Positions 37,450 to 46,600 are shown, counted from the first letter of the stretch. The stretch is DNA of 48,616 nucleotides from Methanoculleus sp. (GCA_011048835.1 DSDF01000033.1:1-48616), one strand, 5' to 3'. Numbers and translations are program-made. The notes: a model not told the origin generated them from the letters alone.

Positions 37450-38316
37450 ATGGCGCACCTTCTCAAGCGCAGGTACGAACGCCTCTACACGTGGGGCGGC
37501 GCGGCGGTCTACGCCCTTGCGGCGGCGGCGGTGGCCACCGTGACCATACAGACGCTGTTCTTCCCGGCGAACCACGAGCTGGTCTGGCTGGAGGTTGCGG
37601 AAATCGCCGCCATTCTTGCGCTCCTGATGCTCTCGCGGATCGGCGACTGGCACCGGAAATGGATCGATTACCGGTTCCTTTCAGAGCGGCTGCGGACCGC
37701 GCTCTTTCTCTCGGTGTTCTGCGTGCCGGTGGAACGGCCCGCGCTGCCCCCCCACCTCAGTCTCTCGCATACGCCCAACGACTGGCTCAATACGGCATTC
37801 GAGGCGATACTTGAAAAGCGCCCCCTCGAGTACTGCAAGCTCGATATCCCCTTCGAACCCCTGAAAAATTTCCTGATTTCTGCATGGATCGACGAGCAGA
37901 TCTCCTTTTATGCCACGAACAGCACCTGGAACCGGCGCCGGTTCATGCTGCTTTCGGAGACGGGCGACGGGCTGTTCACGCTGACGCTGATCCTTGCGGC
38001 GATCCATGCGATGGGGCTGGGGGACGGCTCTTCTGTGGGCCCTCTCGATACGACCGCCCTGCTTGCCGCCCTGACCATCATCCTCCCCGCCGTCGCCGGC
38101 ACGATGGGCGCCATCCGGATCAAGCGGGAATACCTGAGGAATTCCGAACGGTATGCCCACATGGTACGTCATCTCTCGGTCATCGGCAACCAGATCAAGC
38201 GGTCGGGGAACCATGCCGAGCTGATACGGACGCTGCGGGAGGCAAACGAGGTCACCCTCCGGGAACAGCAGGACTGGCGGGTGGTGTTCCGGTTCAGGGA
38301 GATCGATACTCCCTGA
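37450..38316 (+). CDS. Membrane-effector-like C-terminal half of the amber-interrupted SLOG protein
   Basis: Same frame as the SLOG half, 19 sense codons after the TAG at 37390. Hydrophobic segments lie near the start (about residues 15-35), at about 45-60, and as a pair in the last third (LFTLTLILAAIHAMG and LLAALTIILPAVAG). Between them, WIDYRFLSERLRTALFL resembles the D-Y-R-x-x-(A/S)-E-x-L-R signature of SLATT-type two-helix effectors and of the full-length SLOG membrane family. The open codons between TAG and this ATG read as ordinary protein (LAGDILNPLGETLLPHF), so the halves were one gene. Independent translation from GTG 37447 or ATG 37450 cannot be excluded. Confidence 0.68.
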   Translation: MAHLLKRRYERLYTWGGAAVYALAAAAVATVTIQTLFFPANHELVWLEVAEIAAILALLMLSRIGDWHRKWIDYRFLSERLRTALFLSVFCVPVERPALPPHLSLSHTPNDWLNTAFEAILEKRPLEYCKLDIPFEPLKNFLISAWIDEQISFYATNSTWNRRRFMLLSETGDGLFTLTLILAAIHAMGLGDGSSVGPLDTTALLAALTIILPAVAGTMGAIRIKREYLRNSERYAHMVRHLSVIGNQIKRSGNHAELIRTLREANEVTLREQQDWRVVFRFREIDTP

Positions 38317-38364
38317 CATCCCAGGTATGGCGGATCCTGCGCCCCTCCGGCGGTGCGGTGTGCC

Positions 38365-38372
38365 TATATAGA
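38365..38372 (+). promoter_or_regulatory. TATA box of the AmrS-type radical SAM gene
   Basis: TATATAGA lies about 42 bp before the GTG start at 38410, which predicts a leader of about 17 bases containing the GAGGGGGG ribosome binding site (38395-38402). Confidence 0.5.
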
Positions 38373-38409
38373 AGGCCATGCAATAGAGGTTTCTGAGGGG
38401 GGACGACCC

Positions 38410-39426
38410 GTGCACGAGGCGCGTTTATACGAAAAACTCGAGGACGATGCGGTGCAGTGCTCGCTGTGCAGCCACCGCTGCCGTATCAAGGACGGGCGGT
38501 TCGGCATCTGCGGGGTGCGAAAGAACGTCGAGGGAACGCTCGATGCGATGACCTACGGCAAAATCAGTGCGGAGGCGGTGGACCCCATCGAAAAGAAACC
38601 GCTCTTTCACTTTCTTCCCGGCAGCCTTTCCTACTCGCTGGGCAGCGTGGGATGCAATTTTCACTGCAAACATTGCCAGAACTGGCATATCTCCACGAAA
38701 ACATATGACGAGGGGGTTCTCCGTGACCTGGGCCCCCGGGAAGGGGTGGGAAGGGCGCTTGCCCGCGGGTGCGCGAGCATTGCGTGGACCTACAACGAGC
38801 CCACGATATGGCACGAGTACGCGCTGGACATGGGCGCCCTCGCCCGCGCGCGCGGGCTTGGCACAGTCTACGTGACGAACGGCTATGCCACCGAAGAGGC
38901 GCTGCGGGAACTGGCGCCCATGCTCAATGCGTTCAGGGTCGATATCAAGGCGTTTTCCGATTCGTTCTATCGTGAGGTCGCCGGCGCCCGCCTCGAGCCC
39001 GTGCTCGACGCGACCGTAAGCGCCCACGAGCTGGGGATGCATATCGAGACCGTCACGCTGGTCATCCCGGGCCTCAACGACTCGATGGAAGAGATGGACG
39101 CCCTCATCCGCTGGGTGTACGAGAACCTCGGGCCGGACACCCCGATGCATTTTACCCGGTTCCATCCCGACTATAAAATGCTCGATCATGCCGCCACCCC
39201 GGTGGAGACGCTGGAGAAGATCTACGAGCATGCACGCAGCGTCGGGATACGGTTCCCCTACCTCGGCAATGTCTTCGGGCACCGGTACGAAAACACCCGC
39301 TGTCCGGTCTGCGGCGCCCTGCTCATCGAGCGCAGCGGCTACGGGCTCCGGTTTGTCAACATGGAAGAGAAGCACTGCACCGAATGCGGAGAAACAATCC
39401 CCTATGTCGACCACATCCCGGATTGA
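38410..39426 (+). CDS. amrS: AmmeMemoRadiSam system radical SAM enzyme (AmrS/PflA-like)
   Basis: Radical SAM protein of the set that co-occurs with AMMECR1 and Memo proteins; its reaction is unknown. N-terminal cysteines in CSLCSHRC and GICGVR (17, 20, 24, 34) precede the cluster motif CNFHCKHC (C82, C86, C89). Barrel motifs WTYNEPT, YVTNGYA, DIKAFSDSFYR and HFTRFHPDYKM fit the family, and a C-terminal zinc ribbon (CPVC, CTEC) ends the protein. GTG 38410 with the upstream GAGGGGGG is the start (338 residues). Its AMMECR1 and Memo partners are not in this window. The Mut7-C gene begins 23 bp before its stop. Confidence 0.88.
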   Translation: MHEARLYEKLEDDAVQCSLCSHRCRIKDGRFGICGVRKNVEGTLDAMTYGKISAEAVDPIEKKPLFHFLPGSLSYSLGSVGCNFHCKHCQNWHISTKTYDEGVLRDLGPREGVGRALARGCASIAWTYNEPTIWHEYALDMGALARARGLGTVYVTNGYATEEALRELAPMLNAFRVDIKAFSDSFYREVAGARLEPVLDATVSAHELGMHIETVTLVIPGLNDSMEEMDALIRWVYENLGPDTPMHFTRFHPDYKMLDHAATPVETLEKIYEHARSVGIRFPYLGNVFGHRYENTRCPVCGALLIERSGYGLRFVNMEEKHCTECGETIPYVDHIPD

Positions 39427-39922
39427 CGATACTCCGGTGCGGTTCCTCGCCGACCGGATGCTGGGCACGCTCACCCGCTACCTGCGGTTCATGGGCTTCG
39501 ATGTGCTCAGCGCAAACAGCCTCCGGCCAGGGAGCCGCCGGGAGGATACCACCCTTCTCGAGATCGCCGGCCGCGGCCAGCGCATCCTGCTCACGCGGGA
39601 CCGAGAACTCGCCCGCCGGGGTGCGGACCGGGCGGTGCTGATCGAGTCCGAAGATGTCCTCGATCAGGTGCGCCAGCTCGTGCGGGCCGGGCTGATCGAC
39701 CCGGACATCCGGCTGCGGATGCGGCGCTGTTCGCTCTGCAACGCCTGTCTCCGGCGAGCGAGCGAGGAGGAGATCACCCGGACCGAGTATGCCCCGGCGG
39801 AGCGCACCGGTCTTGTGTTCTACTGGTGCCCCCGGTGCAGGAAGCTCTACTGGATGGGCTCCCACGGGCGGAACCTCTCCGAGCGCCTGGACGGGGTGCG
39901 GACCTTCGTGCAGCAGGACTGA
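39404..39922 (+). CDS. Mut7-C family PIN-like ribonuclease with zinc ribbon
   Basis: The N-terminal PIN-like fold has acidic residues where nucleases bind metal: FLADRMLGTLTRYLRFMGFDV (D17, D33) and LLTRDRELARRG. The C-terminal zinc ribbon has CSLCNAC near residue 107 and CPRC near 145. This is the Mut7-C layout, an RNase domain shared with animal exoribonuclease Mut-7. 172 residues from ATG 39404, overlapping amrS by 23 bp, so the two are translationally linked. The open frame further upstream is inside amrS. RNA substrate unknown. Confidence 0.85.
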   Translation: MSTTSRIDDTPVRFLADRMLGTLTRYLRFMGFDVLSANSLRPGSRREDTTLLEIAGRGQRILLTRDRELARRGADRAVLIESEDVLDQVRQLVRAGLIDPDIRLRMRRCSLCNACLRRASEEEITRTEYAPAERTGLVFYWCPRCRKLYWMGSHGRNLSERLDGVRTFVQQD

Positions 39923-39931
39923 CGACGCCCT

Positions 39932-40621
39932 TCAGGGGAGGGCGTCCCAGCCCTTCTGCTCCCAGACCTCGTACTGGTGCGCCCAGTCGTCCTTGTGGGC
40001 TCGCACCAGCCACTGCATCCGCTCCCGCATGGCTCTGTGGATCGCATCCTGTTCGGGGATGACCTCTTTTGTGATGATGGCGTCCGCGAGCCGCGCGCCG
40101 AGGGCGTGCGCCTGCAGTTCTGCGGCGGGAAGCGAGGACGCATCTGAACCCAGCACGGCGTCGACGGCGCCCACCGAGGTTGCCCCGAGGATGGTGAGCA
40201 CCTCGTTGAGGTAGGCCGCCACCCGGTCCGCCTGCGACCCGCCGGCGGTTGCCACCGCACAGCCGTACTTCCCCGTGAACTGCTGGCAGTGGATCGCGTC
40301 GGCCATGCGGTCGATCAGGGCTTTGATCTGGGCGGTGGGCCCGTTGATGTAGTTCGGCGATCCCATGACGATGCCGTCGGCGTCGAGCATGGTGTCAAAT
40401 ACCCAGCCGAAATCGTCATCATGGATGCACTCGCCCGTCGCGTAGCACACGCTGCACCCGGTGCAGTACTCGATATCGAGGTCGCAGACGTCGATGAGCG
40501 ATGTCTGCGCCCCCCGCTCCTTCGCGCCGTCGAGCACTGCCTGCACGAGCCTGCGCGTCCTGCTCTCCGCACCTCTCGGGCTCCCGTTCAGCCCGACGAT
40601 GGTCATCGCGGTCGTGTCCAT
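39932..40621 (-). CDS. Iron-sulfur flavoprotein (NADPH-dependent FMN reductase family)
   Basis: Flavodoxin-fold redox protein carrying FMN and a 4Fe-4S cluster. The flavin phosphate loop is GLNGSPRGAESRTR (10-23), the compact cluster motif is C53, C56, C59, C65 (C-x2-C-x2-C-x5-C), and GSPNYINGPTAQIKALIDR and GCAVATAGGSQ bind the flavin ring. 229 residues. Related methanogen proteins take electrons from ferredoxin and may help with oxygen and peroxide detoxification; the true partner here is unknown. Stops 10 bp from the Mut7-C stop on the other strand. Confidence 0.88.
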   Translation of the reverse strand: MDTTAMTIVGLNGSPRGAESRTRRLVQAVLDGAKERGAQTSLIDVCDLDIEYCTGCSVCYATGECIHDDDFGWVFDTMLDADGIVMGSPNYINGPTAQIKALIDRMADAIHCQQFTGKYGCAVATAGGSQADRVAAYLNEVLTILGATSVGAVDAVLGSDASSLPAAELQAHALGARLADAIITKEVIPEQDAIHRAMRERMQWLVRAHKDDWAHQYEVWEQKGWDALP

Positions 40622-40719
40622 ACATTCCTGTTCGCTCCCCGACCATAATCTCTTTTGTGCGGAACCGGCGGGCGGCGGGAAAAAACAGCAATCCCGGGGA
40701 GGCCGGGGCTATCGCCGGG

Positions 40720-41160
40720 TTACCGCTCGTACTGGGATGAGAGGATCTCCACGTCCGCCCGGTACTGGCGGCCTTGCTCCCCGTAGAGTTTGACGGTGTA
40801 GGTCTTGTGGTCGCCGGCGGAGATGCGCTCGAACCGCTCCGTGGTCCATGTTCCCTGTGTCCCGTCCTCTGCATCGATGAGGCGGACGCGCGTGACGACC
40901 TGGTAGGCATCGACGGGCCCCCTGTTGTCCACGCGCACCGTTACCATCCAGTAGGGCGGGGTGGTGATGTGCTGCTGCATGCTGAGCACGCTGGCGGAGA
41001 GGGATTCACTGACCGGTGGCGTCGCCGTCGCGGCGGGGGTGGTTGCCGGCGGCGCTGGCGTTTTCGTGGGATCGATCAGGACCGCCTCTTCGGTGCACCC
41101 GGCGGTCATGAGCAGTGCTCCGGCGAGGAGCAGGCTGATGAGGAGTAGTGCGGTTCGCAT
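40720..41160 (-). CDS. Small secreted lipoprotein-like protein
   Basis: Signal peptide of about 20 residues ends in a lipobox-like MTAGC (Cys22). A Thr/Pro/Ala-rich linker (about 32-50) follows, then a beta-rich domain with WMVTVRVDNRGPVDAYQVVTRVRL, which looks like a FxLYD or similar extracellular immunoglobulin-like fold. 146 residues. Many methanogen envelope proteins share this layout; the function is unknown. Lipid anchoring is inferred from the motif only. Confidence 0.75.
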   Translation of the reverse strand: MRTALLLISLLLAGALLMTAGCTEEAVLIDPTKTPAPPATTPAATATPPVSESLSASVLSMQQHITTPPYWMVTVRVDNRGPVDAYQVVTRVRLIDAEDGTQGTWTTERFERISAGDHKTYTVKLYGEQGRQYRADVEILSSQYER

Positions 41161-41356
41161 GGCTGGTCACCATTCGGTATGCAGTATCTCTCCGCCGGGA
41201 TAATGAATGCCCTGATTTTGATTGCTCACCCCAATGCCGGGTCCGCTCCCGGGAGGGGCGGTTTCTGGCAAAAACAGCACGCGTGCAGCACCGCGATGCA
41301 GGTTTAAGGCAGCTGGGCCCAAACCCTTATTGTCGCAGCCGGAAAGAGAGGTGGAA

Positions 41357-41974
41357 ATGCAGGAACTGCTCGCGTATGGTGCCTTCGCGTTCGTGATAGG
41401 CCTCACCGGCGCCGTTGCCCCGGGCCCCATGCTCGTGGCCACCATCGACGCGTCCGTCAGGGACGGGTGGAAGGCGGGGCCGATGGTCGTCGCGGGGCAT
41501 ATGGCTATCGAATTGGTACTGTCCGCGCTGGTGCTGCTCGGATTTGCCGCGATTGCCCTGCAGTATTTTTCGCTGGTGGCGGCCGCGGGAGGGGTTGCCC
41601 TCATCATTTTCGGGGTGCTGAGCATCAGCGGCGCCTCGGCGCGGCAGGCCTCCCCGGAGGACGCACCGCCCGCAGTCCACCCGTTCGTTGCCGGGGTGGT
41701 GACGAGCGCCTCGAACCCCTATTTCTGGATCTGGTGGCTCACCATCGGGAGTGCGTTCGTCCTCTCCGGCTACCAGACCGGCATGATCATGGCGATGGCC
41801 TTCATGGGCGGTCACTGGATGGCGGATCTCGGGTACTATACGCTGGTGGCCGCGGCGACCGAGCGGGGGCGCGAGCTGCTCCCGGAGAAGGGATATCGGC
41901 TCGTCCTCTCGGCCACCGGGGTCTTTCTCATCGTATTCGGCCTGTACTATCTTACCTCGGTGGCATTCCCCTGA
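41357..41974 (+). CDS. LysE family translocator
   Basis: Amino acid or related metabolite exporter with six membrane segments in 205 residues. The family signature GAVAPGPMLVATIDASVRDGWKAG lies in the first loop, written here in part, and the middle NPYFWIWWLTIGSAF segment is the typical C-terminal half motif. ATG 41357 is preceded by GAGGTGG; the open frame before it lacks similarity. Substrate not predictable. It stands alone, divergent from the lipoprotein gene across about 196 bp. Confidence 0.88.
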   Translation: MQELLAYGAFAFVIGLTGAVAPGPMLVATIDASVRDGWKAGPMVVAGHMAIELVLSALVLLGFAAIALQYFSLVAAAGGVALIIFGVLSISGASARQASPEDAPPAVHPFVAGVVTSASNPYFWIWWLTIGSAFVLSGYQTGMIMAMAFMGGHWMADLGYYTLVAAATERGRELLPEKGYRLVLSATGVFLIVFGLYYLTSVAFP

Positions 41975-42151
41975 CCCGCCCGCGCGGACCCGTATATCCT
42001 GCGGGGTGCGGGCGTCCTGCCGGGAATGAGAAAATAAAACGTTTATGTGCCCCTGCACGAGAGTGTTGTTCAATCCGAACAGTCTCGTTCCGGGATGTCG
42101 TGCCGGGCGCCGGTCGCCCGTCGTCCCTGCCCGCAAGGAGCACACTACTCC

Positions 42152-45100
42152 ATGGCCGTATTCGATTTTTTCAAGTCACCGTCGAAGCTCACGAAGAAAG
42201 CGTGTCCCGAAGAGGAGGCGATCCGTCGCATCCTCTCGGGCGACGCCGAAGCCCGGTGCGAGGCCGCCCGATCGTGCCATGCGATGGACGGTGCGGCACT
42301 CGCGCGCGTATGCGCCCTCATGGCGCAGATGGGCGAGGAGGACCGCCGCCGCATCGCCCGGGCGCTCACCACCTGCGCTCCCGACATCGTCCCCGCGCTG
42401 CTGCCGGTGATTGCGGATGCGCCGCCGGAGACGCAGGAGGCGTGTGCGGAGGCCATCGGCCGTATGAAGTTGTCGGTTCTCGATGCGCTCTTTTCGGCGA
42501 TGGTGCACGAGGATGCCGCAGTGCGCCGGGGATCGGTCATCGCCCTCGGCGGCATGATCCGGAGAAATCCCGATGCATTGTCCGCGGTCTGCCAGATGCT
42601 GGGGGATGCCGACCGCAGCGTGCGGACGGCCGCCGCAGAGGTGCTGCGCAGGGTGGACTGGGAGCCGGATGACGGCCCCGAAAAGGCTGCCTTTTATTTT
42701 CTGCTCGAGGACTGGAACCGCCTTGCCAGGATGAAGAAGGGCGCACTCCCGCTGCTTCTCGGGGAGGTGCGGTCCGGCGATCCGGGCACGCGGGCGGCGA
42801 TCATCCGGACGCTTGCCGGCATCCGCGACGCACAGGCCCTGCCGGTCCTCACCGGGCTGCTGGAGGACGCGGAGATTGCCATCCGGGCCGCATCGATCGA
42901 GGCGCTGGGGGCGATGGGCGATGGACGCGTGATTCCGGCTCTCGAGCCGCTGTTGCAGGACCCCTATCCGCAGGTGCGCATGGAAGCTGCTTGGGCGCTC
43001 GACCGGCTCGGGTGGCGGCCGGCGAACCCGGCGCAGGTGGCGGCGTACCTGATCGCGCTGGAGCAGTGGAACCGGCTTGCGGGGATGGGTGCCCCCGCCG
43101 TGCAGCCCCTGATCGGGGCGCTCCGGCAGGACCATTCGGGGGTGCGGGCGGGCGCCGTCGAAGCGCTGCGCACGATGGGGGCGCCGGGCCGCGAGGCCCT
43201 CGCGGGCGCCGCCCGGTCCGGGGATCCCGCGCTCGCCAGGGCCGCACGCGACGCCCTGCGGGTGATCGGGGAGAAGAATGCATCCGATGCGCGCCGGCAG
43301 CCCGCGCAGGAGGACGACGCGCAGTTCCAAAAGGAGTATGATGAGGGGATGGCGGCGCGCACCCTTCATGCGAAGGATCACCCCTGTGACACGCGGGGTT
43401 GGCGCACTGCAATGTCGCGGGAAGCAAATAGACGCTCCCGTGCCGGCGCCATCGACCCCGAAGGCCCCGGGCTGGAGCGCCTGATGGCGGAGAGCGAGCG
43501 GAAGGTGCGGGCCGGGTTCAGGGAGGCCGGCGTCTCCCCCGCGACGGCCCGGTCGGACAGCAGCGGGGAGCGACGGAGAGAGACGGTGACCGCCGAAGAG
43601 ATTACCGCCAGCGAACGCGCCGTTCGGGAGGGGCTCGCGGCCGTGCGCCGGGGCGCCCGCGCGGATAGTCGGGCGGACACGCCGGGTTCCGACGGCGGCG
43701 ATGCCACAACGACCGGTCCCGCCCCCACGGGCGACGCGGCCCTCGCCGACGCCCTGCGCAGCGCCGCAGTTTCGCACGCGCCCGCCGGTCCCGGCGACGC
43801 CCTCGCTGCCCCCGATCCCCTGCGCGACCTGCTCCGGGCCCTGCAACACGGCGACGAGGAGATAAGGGCGGCGGCGATCGATTCGCTGCGCATGAAGGGG
43901 GATGAGGCGGTCGAGTATCTCCTTACAGCCCTGCACGACGAGAGCCACGCGGTCAGGCAGGCCGCCGCGGAAGCGCTGGGGCACATCGGCACCCAGAAAG
44001 CCGCAGGCCCCCTGATCAGCATGCTGCGCGACCCCTACGAGGACGTGCGGATCGCCGCGGCAGGGGCGCTCGGAGCGCTGAAAAATATGCTCTCCATCCG
44101 TTTTCTCGCAGGGCTTTTCGAGGACGGGTACTGCGGGGTCCGCATCGCCGCCGCCGATGCCCTCGCCGCATTCGGAGAGCCCGCCCTCCCCGCTCTCACC
44201 GAAGCGCTCGGCTCTTCGGCGGTCGTCGTCCGGATCACGGCGGCGCGGGCGCTGGGTACGCTGGGCCATGCGGGGGGCATCCCGCCCCTGGTCGAGGCTC
44301 TCGCCGACGATGTCGCGGAGGTGCGCCGGGGGGCGGCGCATGCCCTCGGGGAGATCGGTGGCCCGGCGATTCCGCCGCTTGCGTGGATCGTGCAGCACGC
44401 CGGGGTGGCGGAGAAGCTCGCCGCCCTCGATGCGCTGGGTGCCATATTCGACGACCGGGCGACCGACGCCATCATGTCCGCGCTGCACGACGATGACCCC
44501 GATGTGCGGGAGAAGGCCGCGAAGGTTCTCCGGCGGAGGGAGCTTTTGCATGTGTGGCGCAGCGCATGGCTCGCGCGGGTGGCAACGGAGGAGGAGCCCG
44601 CTTCGATCGGGACGCTCCATGCCGAGGATGAGCACGCGTTTGCCGATTCCGGGGCGAAAGAGATCGACACTCTCATTACGGCGCTGAAAGAGCGGAAGGG
44701 CACGGCACAGGTCGCCGCGTCGATGCGGCTGATGATGATGGGCCGGCCTGCGGTGGAGGGTCTGATCCGGGCGCTCCGGAACGAAAACCGGGCGGTGCAG
44801 ATGGCGGCGGCGGAACTGCTCGGCGAGATGCGGGACGTGGCGGTGGACCCGCTCACGGGCGCTCTGCGGGATGCCGATCCCTTCGTGCGCTCCGTGGCGG
44901 CACGCAGTCTCGGCAAGATCGGGAGCGAGCGGTCGGTCGAGGCGCTGATCGCGTCCCTGCATCGCGAGGAGACCGCCCGGGTCCGGGCCACCGTGGCCGA
45001 GGCGCTGGGCTACATCGGCCACCGCCGGTCCATCGATCCGCTGGTCATCGCCCTGCGGGACCGCGACGAGGAGGTGCAGATCGCCGCAGCCTCCTCGCTG

Positions 45101-45568
45101 GGCTATATCGGTGACCGGCAGGCGATTGAGCCGCTCATCCAGGCCCTCAACGATGTCGATTACCGGGTGCGGCAGGTGGCCCTGCAGGCGCTGAACGATT
45201 CGTCGGGCCTGCCCCAGGAGCACCTCGTCAATGCCCTGAAGTACGGGGAGAAGGAGTTCAAGCTGGGGGTTGCCGAGGCACTCGACCAGGTCGGCTGGAA
45301 ACCGGGCGACCGGCAGGAGGAGGCCTGCTACCTGATCGCGAAGGGGCGGTGGGGCGAGCTGGAATATCTGGGGTCCGCGGCGGTCGGCCCCCTCCTCGAG
45401 GTGTATGAGGATGCGGCGAGCGACCTGCGGTTCGAGGCGGTCCGGGCTATCGCCCGCATCAGGGGAGACGAGGCGGAGCGCGCCCTTGCCCGCGTGTGCG
45501 AGGACGACAACCCCGTCCTCAGGAAACTGGCGGAACGGGCGCTCGGGCAGCGTGACGGGAGATCCTGA
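42152..45568 (+). CDS. Very large HEAT/PBS-lyase repeat protein
   Basis: 1138 residues built of short alpha-helical HEAT repeats. A first array covers about residues 25-375, a hydrophilic, low-complexity linker about 375-550, and a second array about 553-1138 with a short break near 800-830. Repeats such as AIEPLIQALNDVDYRVRQVAL and SVEALIASLH recur every 31 residues or so. Three units also carry a distinct W-N-R-L or W-G-E-L helix pair (YFLLEDWNRLARM, YLIALEQWNRLAGM, YLIAKGRWGELEYL) that suggests internal duplication. No signal peptide, membrane segment or catalytic motif, so a cytosolic protein-binding scaffold is inferred. AGGAG 11 bases before ATG 42152 decides the start. Such proteins are common in Methanomicrobiales. 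Confidence 0.85.
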   Translation: MAVFDFFKSPSKLTKKACPEEEAIRRILSGDAEARCEAARSCHAMDGAALARVCALMAQMGEEDRRRIARALTTCAPDIVPALLPVIADAPPETQEACAEAIGRMKLSVLDALFSAMVHEDAAVRRGSVIALGGMIRRNPDALSAVCQMLGDADRSVRTAAAEVLRRVDWEPDDGPEKAAFYFLLEDWNRLARMKKGALPLLLGEVRSGDPGTRAAIIRTLAGIRDAQALPVLTGLLEDAEIAIRAASIEALGAMGDGRVIPALEPLLQDPYPQVRMEAAWALDRLGWRPANPAQVAAYLIALEQWNRLAGMGAPAVQPLIGALRQDHSGVRAGAVEALRTMGAPGREALAGAARSGDPALARAARDALRVIGEKNASDARRQPAQEDDAQFQKEYDEGMAARTLHAKDHPCDTRGWRTAMSREANRRSRAGAIDPEGPGLERLMAESERKVRAGFREAGVSPATARSDSSGERRRETVTAEEITASERAVREGLAAVRRGARADSRADTPGSDGGDATTTGPAPTGDAALADALRSAAVSHAPAGPGDALAAPDPLRDLLRALQHGDEEIRAAAIDSLRMKGDEAVEYLLTALHDESHAVRQAAAEALGHIGTQKAAGPLISMLRDPYEDVRIAAAGALGALKNMLSIRFLAGLFEDGYCGVRIAAADALAAFGEPALPALTEALGSSAVVVRITAARALGTLGHAGGIPPLVEALADDVAEVRRGAAHALGEIGGPAIPPLAWIVQHAGVAEKLAALDALGAIFDDRATDAIMSALHDDDPDVREKAAKVLRRRELLHVWRSAWLARVATEEEPASIGTLHAEDEHAFADSGAKEIDTLITALKERKGTAQVAASMRLMMMGRPAVEGLIRALRNENRAVQMAAAELLGEMRDVAVDPLTGALRDADPFVRSVAARSLGKIGSERSVEALIASLHREETARVRATVAEALGYIGHRRSIDPLVIALRDRDEEVQIAAASSLGYIGDRQAIEPLIQALNDVDYRVRQVALQALNDSSGLPQEHLVNALKYGEKEFKLGVAEALDQVGWKPGDRQEEACYLIAKGRWGELEYLGSAAVGPLLEVYEDAASDLRFEAVRAIARIRGDEAERALARVCEDDNPVLRKLAERALGQRDGRS

Positions 45569-45585
45569 CTCCCGTTGCGGCGGGG

Positions 45586-45801
45586 TCACTCCAGATCGTA
45601 ATAGTTGAGGGCCTTCACGAGCGCGAGAAAGTCGGGAAGGCTGTCGCCGGGTTTTTCGCAGAAAAGGTTCCAGAGGTCGCGGGGTATGCGCACCTCGTTT
45701 CCGCAGCGGCTGCAGCGGAGGCCCACGCCGTCGCTGTCGCGGGTCATCAGCGCAAGCGACCGGGCGCTGCACGCGGGGCATTCATACGCTCTCTGGCTCA
45801 T
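45586..45801 (-). CDS. Small zinc-ribbon protein
   Basis: 71-residue protein with two knuckles, CPAC (8-11) and CSRC, and a C-terminal helix with a Trp-Leu-Phe cluster (DLWNLFCEKPGDSLPDFLALVKAL). A zinc-dependent nucleic-acid or protein adaptor is likely, with no known target. ATG 45801 gives the compact ribbon; the longer frame upstream looks non-coding. It converges on the HEAT-repeat gene with 17 bp between stops. Confidence 0.7.
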   Translation of the reverse strand: MSQRAYECPACSARSLALMTRDSDGVGLRCSRCGNEVRIPRDLWNLFCEKPGDSLPDFLALVKALNYYDLE

Positions 45802-46131
45802 CGGTTCACCGTGCTTCGGCGGGAAGGTCCTGTGCAGGCGTACGATGCGATGGCAAAAAAGCACGCGGGTTTGCACGCCGGGCATCCCGGGCCGGATCCT
45901 TCCGGGCGACGGACGATCCGGGAGTGCATCATGCTGCAGAGGGCCTCTGCAGCTGAATCCGCGCCGGGACGGGGACTGCCAGCGTTCGTGGCCGAAAATC
46001 CCGGCGGCAGCCCCCCCGCAGGAACCACACTACAGGGGGCCTGAATTATTTATTATTTTTTCCAAAATATATAATTTAAATAATTGACAATGCGGCAGTA
46101 TCGTACCGCCGTCCCTGGAGGAGAGGTAGCA
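45802..46131. other. Intergenic region of 330 bp with an AT-rich promoter block
   Basis: The left 230 bp hold no convincing gene. The block 46041-46086 is strongly AT-rich in GC-rich surroundings and contains a TATA box, AAAATATATAAT (46064-46075), facing the small zinc-finger gene at 46132, and a T-rich run (46049-46061). Transcription is expected from about 46097. Confidence 0.45.
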
Positions 46132-46332
46132 ATGACCGATGGATTGTGCGACATCTGCAAAAAGAGAGAGCGGCGTCTGGTCGCGGTGGTGAGCAAGGCA
46201 CGACTTTTCCACGTGTGCCAGGACTGTTTTTTCGAGCGGTTCATGGCCAGAAGGGAATCGGGGGTTTCAATGTTCGAGGAAGTATCGCCACCCCGGGTAC
46301 GGGAATCGCGCCTGCTGGAATACCTGCGGTAG
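46132..46332 (+). CDS. Tiny zinc-finger protein
   Basis: 66 residues with a CDIC knuckle at residues 6-9 and a CQDC knuckle at about 29-32, followed by a basic and acidic tail. The four cysteines probably hold one zinc. GGAGGAGAGGT 5-14 bases before ATG 46132 and a strong TATA box argue for real, well-translated expression. No family recognised; a transcription or RNA-related adaptor is only a guess. Confidence 0.7.
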   Translation: MTDGLCDICKKRERRLVAVVSKARLFHVCQDCFFERFMARRESGVSMFEEVSPPRVRESRLLEYLR

Positions 46333-46600
46333 CGGGCATGTACCCGGCCCGGCGGCGATCCGCTCCTGTGCGCTCGGATTGCGGCACCGCCCCGCGCCAC
46401 CGGTGTTTCCGGACTGCCGCATGCGCTCGAGCCGGGGGCGCCGCGAAGGGAATGCCCCAAAAAAAGCCCGGCACCATGGGGGGGACCCGGACCTGCCGGC
46501 CCGGGATTCCCCGCTCGTCTGCCTTGTTCCACCGGATCCTTGGCCCATCCCGCACGCTTATCACCTTCCTATGCCAGAGTTCTCCTGACAGGAGTTTCTT

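Noticed and set aside
42176-45781. 1201-residue open frame antisense to the HEAT-repeat gene
   Set aside because: Mirror of GC-rich third positions; no family similarity, and the sense strand shows clear repeats.
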